Origin: Gammaproteobacteria bacterium RIFCSPHIGHO2_12_FULL_45_12
GTDB taxonomy: Bacteria > Pseudomonadota > Gammaproteobacteria > DSM-16500
Assembly (NCBI GenBank): GCA_001801665.1
Contig: MGYH01000040.1
Span: 19,703 to 26,689, forward strand
Length of the DNA: 6,987 nt
Direction: 5' to 3'
The notes under the pieces are model-generated. The model worked only from the letters and a program-made list of their open reading frames with translations. It made no database searches and had not been told where the DNA came from. Both the position numbers and the translations under genes were made by a program. This document shows positions 1-6,135 of this stretch, in pieces. Position 1 is the stretch's first letter. Every line of letters begins with the position of its first letter.

Positions 1-656
1 CCATTACCCCCAATACAGCCGCTTTTCTGGTGGAGCCCATTCAGGGGGAGGGCGGCATTATTGTGCCGAAAGAGGGTTACCTTAAGGCCTGTGCGGCCAT
101 TTGCAAAAAGCATAACGTCTTATTGATTTGTGATGAAATTCAAACGGGGCTGGGTCGTACCGGCAAGCTTTTGGCTTGTCAGCATGAAGGTGTGCGTCCT
201 GATGCGGTTGTGTTGGGTAAGGCTTTGGGGGGCGGCTTGTTGCCTGTTTCCATGTTTTTAACCCGTGCTGATGTGATGGATGTCTTTACACCGGGTGATC
301 ACGGCAGCACGTTTGGCGGAAACCCATTGGCAGCGGTGGTTGGACATGCGGCCCTTGAGGTGCTGGAAGAAGAAAAATTAAGCGAGCGTGCGGCGACATT
401 GGGTGCTTATTTTATGCAACAGCTAAAAGCCATTCAATCGCCCTGTATTAAGGAAGTGCGAGGATGCGGCTTGTTAATTGGTCTTGAGATTGATGCGGCG
501 TATCCTGCCCATGCCATTTGCTTGAATTTGTTGCCGCTTGGCATTTTAACCAAGGAAACGCATAAAACAGTGATTCGTTTCGCACCGCCTTTGGTGATCA
601 CGGAAGAACAGATAGATGAAGTGATTCAGGCCATTAAAAAAGTATTGCCAGCGTAA
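1..656 (+). CDS. rocD: Ornithine aminotransferase (ornithine--oxo-acid transaminase), C-terminal part
   Basis: This enzyme moves the delta-amino group of ornithine to 2-oxoglutarate, giving glutamate-semialdehyde and glutamate, in cytoplasmic arginine/ornithine breakdown. The gene enters from the left edge, open in frame from base 3, and 217 codons are visible of the roughly 400 usual for the family, so the N-terminal half lies outside. It is a class III, fold-type I PLP enzyme. The visible part has VEPIQGEGG, then DEIQTGLGRTG, whose Asp (residue 44 of the fragment) contacts the PLP ring nitrogen, then LGKALGGG, whose Lys73 should be the Schiff-base lysine, then GSTFGGNPLA. The C-terminal KETHKTVIRFAPPLVI matches RocD proteins closely and argues against acetylornithine or GABA aminotransferase. 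The GTG at base 30 is inside the domain and is not a true start. A strong hairpin follows the stop. The identification is confident. Confidence 0.93.
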   Translation, partial: ITPNTAAFLVEPIQGEGGIIVPKEGYLKACAAICKKHNVLLICDEIQTGLGRTGKLLACQHEGVRPDAVVLGKALGGGLLPVSMFLTRADVMDVFTPGDHGSTFGGNPLAAVVGHAALEVLEEEKLSERAATLGAYFMQQLKAIQSPCIKEVRGCGLLIGLEIDAAYPAHAICLNLLPLGILTKETHKTVIRFAPPLVITEEQIDEVIQAIKKVLPA

Positions 657-699
657 ACGGATATGTTTCATTAGCTGAAACAGCATGCGTTTATGTTTT
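652..699 (+). terminator. Intrinsic terminator after rocD
   Basis: A perfect 7-bp stem, TGTTTCA (664-670) and TGAAACA (676-682), closes a 5-base loop. An outer 8-bp stem, CGTAAACG (652-659) and CGTTTATG (688-695), extends it with one G-U pair across small internal bulges. TTTT follows at 696-699. The outer stem overlaps the rocD stop codon. The site lies between rocD and the facing membrane-protein gene, so it could also block read-through from the other side, although there is no T-run on the minus strand next to it. Confidence 0.65.
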
Positions 700-720
700 G
701 TATCAGAGGCGCTCGTGAGT

Positions 721-1440
721 TTAAGAAGTCGTGTTTTCATTTTCCGGGAGGTTAACTTGCAAGCGTGTGTACATCACGCCATAGCAAAGCACGACAAGGG
801 GTAATGCCCAGATCAATCCGATTAGTAGCGCGAGTGCCCCTGCAAAAAGGATGATCCCCTGCATAACCGAGAGGATGAGGATGTTCCAGAAATTTTCTTG
901 CGTGGCCTTGAACGAAAGTTTAATGGCAGGCCAAGGGTTTATGCCTTTCTCAACGACCATCCCGATGCTAAGTACCATGCGTATGCCAATGTAGATGCCA
1001 GCGCAAGCACAAACCACCATGAGTATCGTGCCCAAGAGACCAAATGGCCCAACTATAAAGCTCGATGCCGTGCCCAGCAACGCGACTGGCAGCAGCACGA
1101 TCATTTGCAGCAAATAGAGTCCTATGATGCGGATGGCATAGTGATACTTTAGTCCCCGAAAGACTTGTTTAAAGGAGATAGGTAAATCACGCGCGCGTTC
1201 TATGCTGATGTAGATAAAGCCCGCCTGCAATAAAAACAGAATGACTTGCGTGATGATGCCGACAATGCCGCCAAGGGCGGGTGAGGCGGCTTTCACGAGG
1301 TTCACAATCAATCCAAAGCAAAACCCTATCAGTCCCACCATGAAAACAGCACCCCAGAGGGTTGCTTTGGCACCGCGTACTTTTTTCCAGGCATCCGCGA
1401 TGGTGTCGCACACAGGGAGCAGGTAAACAGGTTCATTCAT
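721..1440 (-). CDS. Six-helix inner-membrane protein of unknown function
   Basis: This 239-residue protein is almost entirely hydrophobic. Membrane segments can be read at about residues 26-49, 56-80, 101-125, 129-163 and 184-226; the last two stretches are long, so about six helices are likely. A short hydrophilic N-terminus and a charged tail (NLPENENTTS) flank them. The layout, with a soluble linker near residues 81-100 and a second one near 163-183 (KGINPWPAIKLSFKATQENF), recalls the YciC/DUF975-like group of polytopic proteins, which has no settled function; this similarity is from memory and was not tested. The ATG at 1440 has a good ribosome site, AAGGAC at 1448-1453, seven bases upstream. 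The gene starts 15 bases after the small HTH gene and is probably co-transcribed with it. No catalytic motif or transporter signature is visible. Confidence 0.82.
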   Translation of the reverse strand: MNEPVYLLPVCDTIADAWKKVRGAKATLWGAVFMVGLIGFCFGLIVNLVKAASPALGGIVGIITQVILFLLQAGFIYISIERARDLPISFKQVFRGLKYHYAIRIIGLYLLQMIVLLPVALLGTASSFIVGPFGLLGTILMVVCACAGIYIGIRMVLSIGMVVEKGINPWPAIKLSFKATQENFWNILILSVMQGIILFAGALALLIGLIWALPLVVLCYGVMYTRLQVNLPENENTTS

Positions 1441-1455
1441 GGTTAGCGTCCTTAT

Positions 1456-1683
1456 TTATTTGTCACCCGAAAGCCAGTCAGTGTTGACTTCAAATTCGTT
1501 TGCGATTTGTTGAAGCGTGTCTTTATTCGGAAATTGCTGGCCTTCCAGAAGGGCCCAAGCTTGCTGTTTGGGGAGGTCAAGCATTTTGCTCAAGATGGCG
1601 GCGCGTTCCCGAATGGGGGTGGGCGCGCCTGTTTCATCTAGGCAATGGTTTAATCGCTCTGCAAATTGTTTAGTGTGCGGCAT
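1456..1683 (-). CDS. Small XRE-like helix-turn-helix DNA-binding protein
   Basis: Read from the ATG at 1683 this is a 75-residue protein, MPHTKQFAERL to DWLSGDK. The core from about residue 28 (ILSKMLDLPKQQAWALLEG) has the spacing of a lambda-repressor/Cro-type HTH. It is followed by the usual helices, with DTLQQIANEFEV and the closing DWLSG typical of short XRE-family proteins. It probably binds DNA as a dimer, but no separate dimerisation or ligand domain is present. The frame stays open up to an ATG at 1749, giving 97 residues. I prefer 1683 because GGAAGGA (1693-1699) sits nine bases upstream and a good promoter lies between the two candidates, so a start at 1749 would be upstream of the transcript. 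It leads a two-gene unit with the membrane protein and may control its own operon, which is inference. Confidence 0.8.
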   Translation of the reverse strand: MPHTKQFAERLNHCLDETGAPTPIRERAAILSKMLDLPKQQAWALLEGQQFPNKDTLQQIANEFEVNTDWLSGDK

Positions 1684-1716
1684 GGCGCGACGTCCTTCCG
1701 TGGCATCAGAAGTTCG

Positions 1717-1745
1717 AGTATATAGAGGGTTAAAGAACTGAGCAA
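1717..1745 (-). promoter_or_regulatory. Sigma70-type promoter of the HTH-membrane protein operon
   Basis: On the minus strand a -35 like TTGCTC (1740-1745) is followed after exactly 17 bases by a -10 TATACT (1717-1722), one base from consensus. Transcription would begin near 1710, leaving a leader of about 27 bases that carries GGAAGGA and leads to the ATG at 1683. The -35 matches only three of six bases. Confidence 0.5.
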
Positions 1746-1809
1746 TCATCTAACCCCTTAATTCAGCTAGGGTTGTTACTAATTCTGATATGCCTCAAGT
1801 GGAGAAACG

Positions 1810-1823
1810 CGCTATTAACAGCG
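1810..1823. repeat. Imperfect 14-bp palindrome between folD and the HTH gene
   Basis: CGCTATTAACAGCG is self-complementary except for one symmetric pair of positions, and is centred on TTAA. It lies 37 bases beyond the folD stop and about 65 bases upstream of the HTH promoter -35. On the minus strand GCG and TTT follow, so it could be a weak folD terminator; it could equally be an operator for the HTH protein. Either use is unproven. Confidence 0.3.
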
Positions 1824-1859
1824 TGTGTTGACGCGCTCTTGTGTACGCCTAAATAAGGT

Positions 1860-2720
1860 TTAATGGGTGGGATAAAGTGCTTCTGCTGCGGCCAGCGTAT
1901 TTTTCAGCAACACCGCGACCGTCATGGGCCCAACGCCGCCTGGTACGGGTGTGAGCCAAGCGGCGCGTGCTTTAGCCGCCTCAAATGCCACATCACCTGT
2001 CAAGGTGCCATCTGCAAGTCGGGTGATGCCCACATCCACAACCGTCGCGCCTTGTTTGATCCATTGACCTTGAATGATGCCAGGTTTGCCAACGGCTGAC
2101 ACCAGAATGTCAGCCTGCTCAACAAACGGTGCCAATTCATCGGTAAAACGATGGCAAATGGTGACGGTCGCACCCGCAATCAAGAGTTCAAGTGCCATGG
2201 GGCGGCCCACAATATTGGAAGCACCCACCACCACGGCGTGCTTACCTTTATAGATTTGATGAATATGATTCAACAGTAACATGATCCCTTGCGGTGTGCA
2301 GGGTCTAAGCAATGGCCTGCGTTGTGCAAGACGCCCAAGGTTGTAAGCGTGAAATCCATCCACATCTTTGCGAGGATCAATACATTCCAGAATTTTTTCA
2401 GCGTCAATATGTTTGGGCAGGGGCAATTGCACTAGAATGCCGCTGACGGTGGCATCCTCATTGAGTGACTGAATCAGTTCAATCAATGCGTTTTCCGGCA
2501 CGGAAGCGGGAAAAGGGTGGTGATGGGACAAAATACCCACCTCCTCACAAGCCTGACGTTTATTACGCACATAAATGTGCGAGGCAGGGTCTTCACCCAC
2601 CAGAATGACCGCGAGGCCAGGCTGCGCCCCCCCTGCGGCGATCCTAGCGTTTATTCGTTCGCGTAGGGTCGCCTTCAGAGAGGCGGCAACTGACTTTCCA
2701 TCGATAAGTTGAGCGGTCAT
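1860..2720 (-). CDS. folD: Bifunctional methylenetetrahydrofolate dehydrogenase/cyclohydrolase
   Basis: FolD catalyses NADP-dependent oxidation of 5,10-methylene-THF to methenyl-THF and its hydrolysis to 10-formyl-THF, supplying one-carbon units for purines and initiator tRNA formylation in the cytoplasm. The 286 residues match the normal length (E. coli 288). The catalytic pair Tyr50 and Lys54 sits in YVRNKRQACEEVG. QLPLP at 98-102 and DVDGFH with Asp121 complete the substrate site. The Rossmann loop GASNIVGRP (166-174) binds NADP, and the signature PVPGGVGPMT is at 258-267. All key residues are present, so the enzyme should be active. The ATG at 2720 gives the exact family N-terminus (MTAQLIDGK), though its ribosome site is weak (GAG about nine bases upstream). 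It diverges from the tRNA operon and ends 110 bases or more before the HTH gene. Confidence 0.97.
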   Translation of the reverse strand: MTAQLIDGKSVAASLKATLRERINARIAAGGAQPGLAVILVGEDPASHIYVRNKRQACEEVGILSHHHPFPASVPENALIELIQSLNEDATVSGILVQLPLPKHIDAEKILECIDPRKDVDGFHAYNLGRLAQRRPLLRPCTPQGIMLLLNHIHQIYKGKHAVVVGASNIVGRPMALELLIAGATVTICHRFTDELAPFVEQADILVSAVGKPGIIQGQWIKQGATVVDVGITRLADGTLTGDVAFEAAKARAAWLTPVPGGVGPMTVAVLLKNTLAAAEALYPTH

Positions 2721-2756
2721 GGTAAATTCACTCAGTTAAATGTGTGAGGAGACGTG

Positions 2757-2762
2757 ATTATA
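2757..2762 (-). promoter_or_regulatory. Candidate -10 box of folD
   Basis: A perfect TATAAT on the minus strand lies 36 bases upstream of the folD ATG. No convincing -35 is found 16-18 bases further upstream (the bases read AATGAT or CAATGA), so the promoter may be weak or activator-dependent. Its -35 zone touches the -35 of the divergent tRNA promoter at 2784-2789. Confidence 0.4.
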
Positions 2763-2783
2763 CAATAAACTGCTTAAGAATCA

Positions 2784-2812
2784 TTGACGATTTTAGCTGT
2801 GCTGAGTATCAT
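2784..2812 (+). promoter_or_regulatory. Promoter of the Pro-Arg-His-Lys tRNA operon
   Basis: TTGACG (2784-2789) and TATCAT (2807-2812) each match the sigma70 consensus at five of six bases and are 17 bases apart. Transcription would start near 2819, about 20 bases before tRNA-Pro. The discriminator after the -10 begins CGCAC, a GC-leaning sequence of the type seen at growth-rate-controlled stable-RNA promoters. Confidence 0.7.
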
Positions 2813-2840
2813 CGCACTCTCTTTTGTGAAGACAGAAGTG

Positions 2841-2914
2841 CGGGGTATAGCGCAGTCTGGTAGCGCGCCTGCTTTGGGAGCAGGATGTCGGGGGTTCGAA
2901 TCCCTCTACCCCGA
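2841..2914 (+). tRNA. tRNA-Pro (UGG)
   Basis: The cloverleaf is complete: acceptor CGGGGTA with TACCCCG, D-stem GCGC/GCGC, anticodon stem CCTGC/GCAGG with loop TTTGGGA and anticodon TGG at 2875-2877, then T-arm with GGTTCGAAT. A (2914) is the discriminator. The next bases are AAT, so CCA is added after transcription. UGG reads CCA and CCG, and with modified U34 possibly all proline codons. It is the first gene of the operon; a 45-base spacer separates it from tRNA-Arg. Confidence 0.96.
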
Positions 2915-2959
2915 AATTGGTTTGCGCGGGCAGAATTTGCCTGTCCTGAGTTCAAGAAA

Positions 2960-3033
2960 GCGCCCGTAGCTCATTCGGATAGAGCATCGGCCTTCTAAGC
3001 CGAGGGTAACAGGTTCAAATCCTGTCGGGCGCG
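2960..3033 (+). tRNA. tRNA-Arg (UCU)
   Basis: The acceptor GCGCCCG pairs with CGGGCGC (3026-3032), the D-stem is GCTC/GAGC, the anticodon stem is TCGGC/GCCGA with loop CTTCTAA and anticodon TCT at 2994-2996, and the T-arm is ACAGG/CCTGT. G3033 is the discriminator, and ATG follows, so there is no encoded CCA. It decodes AGA and AGG, the arginine codons that are common in AT-rich genes such as those to the right. Confidence 0.96.
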
Positions 3034-3053
3034 ATGCAGAAAGACGCATTAAT

Positions 3054-3127
3054 GGTGGACGTAGCTCAGCTGGTAGAGCCCTGGATTGTGATTCCAGTTG
3101 TCGCGGGTTCGAGCCCCGTCGTTCACC
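3054..3127 (+). tRNA. tRNA-His (GUG)
   Basis: The acceptor GTGGACG pairs with CGTTCAC with one G-U pair. The extra 5' G(-1) at 3054, needed by histidyl-tRNA synthetase, faces C73 at 3127. The anticodon stem is CTGGA/TCCAG, and anticodon GTG is at 3088-3090. The T-arm GCGGG/CCCGT is intact. After C73 only CA is present, not CCA. The body is very close to E. coli tRNA-His in the D and anticodon arms. Confidence 0.96.
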
Positions 3128-3133
3128 CATTTT

Positions 3134-3206
<73 letters not shown>

Positions 3207-3220
3207 TGTTATTGATAAAT

Positions 3221-3246
3221 AAAGAAAAATTAGCGATTCCGCTAGT
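3221..3246 (-). terminator. Hairpin with T-tract on the minus strand, beyond tRNA-Lys
   Basis: ATTAGCG (3229-3235) and CGCTAGT (3240-3246) form a 7-bp stem with one G-U pair and a 4-base loop. Read on the minus strand the stem is followed at once by TTTTCTTT, as in an intrinsic terminator. On the plus strand the stem is followed by GCAAAAATC, so termination of the tRNA operon is less well supported. The gene-free stretch 3207-3366 otherwise holds only the tandem repeat and a TATAAT at 3305-3310. Confidence 0.45.
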
Positions 3247-3270
3247 GCAAAAATCCCTCTGAAAAATTGT

Positions 3271-3292
3271 CTGTGTCGAACCTGTGTCGAAG
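3271..3292. repeat. Tandem 11-nt repeat (CTGTGTCGAA + C/G)
   Basis: CTGTGTCGAA occurs at 3271-3280 and again at 3282-3291, each followed by a single variable base, so the period of 11 is about one DNA turn. The repeat ends 13 bases upstream of a TATAAT (3305-3310) that could serve the first dehydrogenase gene, so it covers the -35 zone. That makes it a possible activator or repressor site, or a footprint of past integration next to tRNA-Lys. Neither role is shown. Confidence 0.5.
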
Positions 3293-3384
3293 GTTGGTGA
3301 GATATATAATCAATTTCTTGCTTTGTTTGGCGTTACTAATTGTCTAATATTAAAGCTAGTCAGTGAATGGACGAGCCGAGCAAT

Positions 3385-4203
3385 ATGGATTCTTTTAAAA
3401 ATAAAGTAGCAGTTATTACTGGTGCGGCTAGTGGTATTGGTGAAGCCATTGCAAATGAATGTTGTAAGCGAGAAATGAAATTGGTTCTTAGTGATATTAA
3501 TAGTGAAAAACTCGAGATATTGGCACAGCAACTAAAAGAAAAAAACCAGAACGTGATTACTGTTTGTGCGGATGTTTCAAATAAAATTGAGGTCGAAAAG
3601 CTAGCGCAGGCCACATTTTCAGCTTTTAAAAGTGTAGATTTTCTCTTCAATAATGCAGGAATTGCCGGTCCATTTGGCGCCATATGGGAGGTGGATGAGT
3701 TAGAGTTAGAAAAGGTTATTAAGGTAAATTTAATGTCGGTAATTTATGGATTACGTTTGTTTATTCCATCAATGATTAAAGAAGATAAAGAATGCTGGAT
3801 AATAAATACAGCATCTGGCGCTGGATTATATACCAGTGGATTGCTAACAAGTAATCTTCCTGGTTATGTTGCATCGAAGCATGCGGTTGTGGCTTTGTCC
3901 GAACAGCTATATTTAGATATTCAAAAGCGAAAATTAAAAATTAATGTTTCGGTACTTTGCCCTGGGCCAGTAGCTACAAATTTTCTTGACTCTATAAAAG
4001 TGGAAAATAATAACGACGTCATAGAGGAATTTAAAAATAAAATTGCAAATTCTATGACTCCATCTGTTGTCGCTGAGCAAGTATTTAAGGGTATCCAAAG
4101 CAAACAATTTTATATTTTAACTCATTATGAGGAGCATCATGAGCATATAGAAAGAAGGATGAATAATATATTGCAAAGAAAAAATCCTGCGAATGTGAAT
4201 TAA
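3385..4203 (+). CDS. Classical short-chain dehydrogenase/reductase (SDR)
   Basis: This is a cytoplasmic NAD(P)-dependent oxidoreductase with a Rossmann fold; the substrate is unknown. From the ATG at 3385 (272 residues) the motifs are TGAASGIG at 12-19, an acidic residue after the second strand (SDIN, Asp37) that favours NAD over NADP, NNAG at 89-92, and the catalytic tetrad Asn115, Ser144, Tyr161 and Lys165 (YVASK). Ser and Tyr are 17 apart rather than the usual 13, so the loop is about four residues longer. PGPVATNF follows. The C-terminal tail FYILTH...RRMNNILQRKNP resembles a bacterial SDR subgroup, from memory. An upstream ATG at 3367 would add six residues; I prefer 3385 because it gives the standard N-terminus, but neither has a strong ribosome site. 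A membrane-protein gene follows after 22 bases in the same direction. Codon use is AT-rich, unlike the genes to the left. Confidence 0.9.
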   Translation: MDSFKNKVAVITGAASGIGEAIANECCKREMKLVLSDINSEKLEILAQQLKEKNQNVITVCADVSNKIEVEKLAQATFSAFKSVDFLFNNAGIAGPFGAIWEVDELELEKVIKVNLMSVIYGLRLFIPSMIKEDKECWIINTASGAGLYTSGLLTSNLPGYVASKHAVVALSEQLYLDIQKRKLKINVSVLCPGPVATNFLDSIKVENNNDVIEEFKNKIANSMTPSVVAEQVFKGIQSKQFYILTHYEEHHEHIERRMNNILQRKNPANVN

Positions 4204-4225
4204 CTTTTTAATTTAAGGAAGAAAG

Positions 4226-4717
4226 ATGCGGATAGATGACGTGGAATTTTCTGAATGGGTTAAAATCTGCTTTGCTTATTTTGATAGCCACTCTCGGCAA
4301 CGTTTTAGCTTTGTAAATTTTTATATCATTATATCTACGGCATTATTGTACTCTATCAGTTTTATAAGGGGAGAAAATCCAATTTATTGGATTGTTATTA
4401 TTGCTCATATTTTTGAATTGGTAATCACTTTTATTTTTTGGCGGCTTGAGTGCAGGTCAAAATTTTTAATTGATAATTCAGAGCGGGTCTTAAAAAACAT
4501 AGAGAAGTCATTTTTTACTGACCAAGCTTCTAGGGATGAATTTTCTCTTTACAGTCATGAAGAAGGTGAAACTGGAAAACAAAAAAATAATAGATGTTGC
4601 TGGGTAAGGCATCCGGTCACTTATCGAGAATGTTTTAATTTGCTATTTTTATGCATTGCGGCGTATTCAATTGGTGTGATTATTGTGGTGAGTTGCCATT
4701 TAACGTGCACTTTTTGA
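4226..4717 (+). CDS. Small three-helix membrane protein, RipA-like
   Basis: The 163-residue protein begins with a short amphipathic segment (EWVKICFAYFDSHSRQR). Membrane helices follow at about 28-48 and 53-73, then a charged cytoplasmic-looking stretch beginning RLECRSKFLIDNSERVLKNIE, and a last helix at about 137-157. Two helices, then an R-x-E-x-R-x-x-x-LI-x-x-SE segment, then a conserved-looking WVRHPVTYRECF before the last helix: this order recalls the RipA family of octameric membrane proteins, named from Francisella RipA, which is needed for growth inside host cells. That assignment is by memory of the family pattern and is tentative. The start is firm: AAGGAA at 4215-4220 lies five bases from the ATG. 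It follows the SDR gene by 22 bases, so the two are probably one transcript. Five cysteines in the C-terminal 40 residues (124, 125, 136, 143, 157) plus one at 161 are unusual. Confidence 0.8.
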   Translation: MRIDDVEFSEWVKICFAYFDSHSRQRFSFVNFYIIISTALLYSISFIRGENPIYWIVIIAHIFELVITFIFWRLECRSKFLIDNSERVLKNIEKSFFTDQASRDEFSLYSHEEGETGKQKNNRCCWVRHPVTYRECFNLLFLCIAAYSIGVIIVVSCHLTCTF

Positions 4718-4774
4718 AATGGAGAGCAGCGCTTTAGAAGGTTGTAGCGGTAAATGTGAAATATTTAATTTGCG

Positions 4775-5443
4775 TCAATCACTTATCCAGTTATCAATCT
4801 CATCATAGGTATCTGCGATAAAATCGGCGTGATAAAGCGTGAACTTATCATGAGACGTAGTAATGCCAACCACAGTCATTCCTGCATTTTTTGCAGCAGA
4901 TACCCCCACTGGCGTGTCTTCAATGGCTAGACAGTGTTGAGGGGGTGTTGATAAACGATTGGCAGCCAAAAGATAGCCTTCCGGGGATGGTTTGCCCGTG
5001 CTGATATCATCAATGGAGATGATATGCTTAAAATAACGTCTAAGTTCACCATTTTCCAGCTTTACTAGGGTGGCTTCAATTTCTTCGTTTGTGGCGCCAC
5101 TGCAAATGGCAAAATTATTTATTGTTTGTGCATGGGTCAGTATGAACTTTTTAACACCTGGAACACCCTCAAGTGATGTGTGTTGGGTGACGTAGTCTTT
5201 ATAGGCGGATATTTTGTTTTTTCTGAGCGATTTCACTTGCTCAGGTTTAAGCTTTATATTCATATCATTCAAGATAAGATCAAACATCTCATTGTCAGAC
5301 AAGCCAACATAGGATTGAAAATATTTTTCTTCAGGGATAGTAAATCCAATAGTTTGAAAAACCTGGTTGCATGCATGGAGGTGTATTCTTTCACTATCAA
5401 ATAATACGCCGTCGAAGTCAAAAATTATGGCTTTATATTTCAT
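4775..5443 (-). CDS. HAD-superfamily hydrolase, beta-phosphoglucomutase-like
   Basis: This 222-residue cytoplasmic enzyme has all four HAD motifs. Motif I is DFDGVLFDS with nucleophile Asp9 and acid/base Asp11. Motif II is ICSGAT with Ser115, motif III is the Lys151 in GKPSPEGY, and motif IV is AIEDTPVGV with Glu175-Asp176 for magnesium. A helical cap lies between motif I and about residue 85, the C1 cap of the beta-phosphoglucomutase/phosphoglycolate phosphatase group. It is likely a sugar-phosphate phosphatase or phosphomutase; the substrate cannot be read from sequence. The ATG at 5443 begins five bases after the stop of the preceding SDR gene and has little ribosome site of its own, so translation is probably coupled. 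It is the last gene of the GNAT-SDR-HAD operon. No clear terminator is visible in the 57 bases before the facing gene. Confidence 0.92.
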   Translation of the reverse strand: MKYKAIIFDFDGVLFDSERIHLHACNQVFQTIGFTIPEEKYFQSYVGLSDNEMFDLILNDMNIKLKPEQVKSLRKNKISAYKDYVTQHTSLEGVPGVKKFILTHAQTINNFAICSGATNEEIEATLVKLENGELRRYFKHIISIDDISTGKPSPEGYLLAANRLSTPPQHCLAIEDTPVGVSAAKNAGMTVVGITTSHDKFTLYHADFIADTYDEIDNWISD

Positions 5444-5448
5444 AATGG

Positions 5449-6135
5449 TTAAGGCTCATAGAATGTCGAGGCAAACACCATATCTCTTATGCAAATATTT
5501 TGTGGTTGCCGATATACCCATAGCACTGTTTTTGCAAATTCCTCTGCACTGACACCTAATTTAGGATCTAGTTTTGCAGTGACTGACATTTCTGTGAGTA
5601 TATTTGCTGGTGCTAAATTACAAAAGCGAATTCCATATTTGGCATTAGCCATTCGAGCCGATTCGGTTAAGCTTTTAACGGCTGCTTTTGTTGCTGCATA
5701 GGTTTCAAATTTAGGTCGCGCGTTTCTATCAGCAAGTGAGCTGATGTTAATGATTGTTCCATTTTTGCGTTCTCTCATTCCTGGCAAAATCGCTTCGATA
5801 CCATTAATGACGCCAATAAAATTAACATTGACCATATTGGCATGATCATCGTGGTTAATTTCGCAGAAATCACCATGTTTAAGAAAGCCCGCATTATTGA
5901 TTAAACAATCAGTAGCGCCAAACTTATTCTCCGCAAGGGAAATCGCCTTTTTTAAGGCATCGAAGTCTGTTACATCCACAGATTGGCATAGCGTGTTGGG
6001 TAGGTTTAATTTTTCCATTGATTCTATATTTCTGGAGAGCAAGCAAAGTGAATAACCTTCACTAGAAAAAATCTTAGCTAGTGCAGCGCCAATGCCGGCA
6101 CTTGCACCGGTGATAATAACAAGTGGCTTATTCAT
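5449..6135 (-). CDS. Short-chain dehydrogenase/reductase, NADP-type
   Basis: Read from the ATG at 6135 the protein has 228 residues. TGASAGIG is at 9-16. Arg35 in LLSRN after the second strand points to NADP(H). NNAG is at 80-83, and the tetrad is Asn105, Ser133 (NISS), Tyr146 and Lys150 (YAATK). It is a compact cytoplasmic oxidoreductase of the YdfG-like type; the substrate is unknown. It is clearly different from the SDR at 3385, which has an acidic cofactor residue. A GTG at 6144 could add three residues, but it lies inside the sequence GGGGTGA that forms the ribosome site for the ATG at 6135, so 6135 is preferred. The start overlaps the end of the GNAT gene by eight bases (ATGAATAA), which suggests translational coupling, and HAD follows after five bases. 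Confidence 0.92.
   Translation of the reverse strand: MNKPLVIITGASAGIGAALAKIFSSEGYSLCLLSRNIESMEKLNLPNTLCQSVDVTDFDALKKAISLAENKFGATDCLINNAGFLKHGDFCEINHDDHANMVNVNFIGVINGIEAILPGMRERKNGTIINISSLADRNARPKFETYAATKAAVKSLTESARMANAKYGIRFCNLAPANILTEMSVTAKLDPKLGVSAEEFAKTVLWVYRQPQNICIRDMVFASTFYEP

Noticed and set aside
546..740. Minus-strand open frame across the rocD end
   Set aside because: It spans the rocD terminator hairpin and rocD coding sequence and has no domain.
898..1426. Open frames in other frames of the membrane-protein gene
   Set aside because: The low-complexity His/Asp/Arg-rich readings are what antisense or shifted membrane-protein codons give; no domain or start signal.
1828..1856. TTGACG followed 17 bases later by AAATAA on the plus strand
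   Set aside because: The -10 is poor and the only thing downstream is the antisense strand of folD.
2784..3130. Open frames on both strands across the tRNA cluster
   Set aside because: They are made of tRNA stem and loop sequence; the four tRNA cloverleafs explain the region fully.
3255..3292. GGTTCGA on the minus strand, like a tRNA T-loop
   Set aside because: The flanking bases do not form a T-stem and no acceptor or anticodon arm can be built; it arises from the tandem repeat.
3310..3683. Two minus-strand open frames opposite the start of the first SDR
   Set aside because: They are antisense to a well-supported SDR domain with all motifs, have no recognisable domain and no ribosome site that stands out.
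4718..4774. Possible bidirectional terminator between the facing operons (CGCT...AGCG)
   Set aside because: Only a 4-bp stem with a 12-base loop and no adjacent T-run on either strand.
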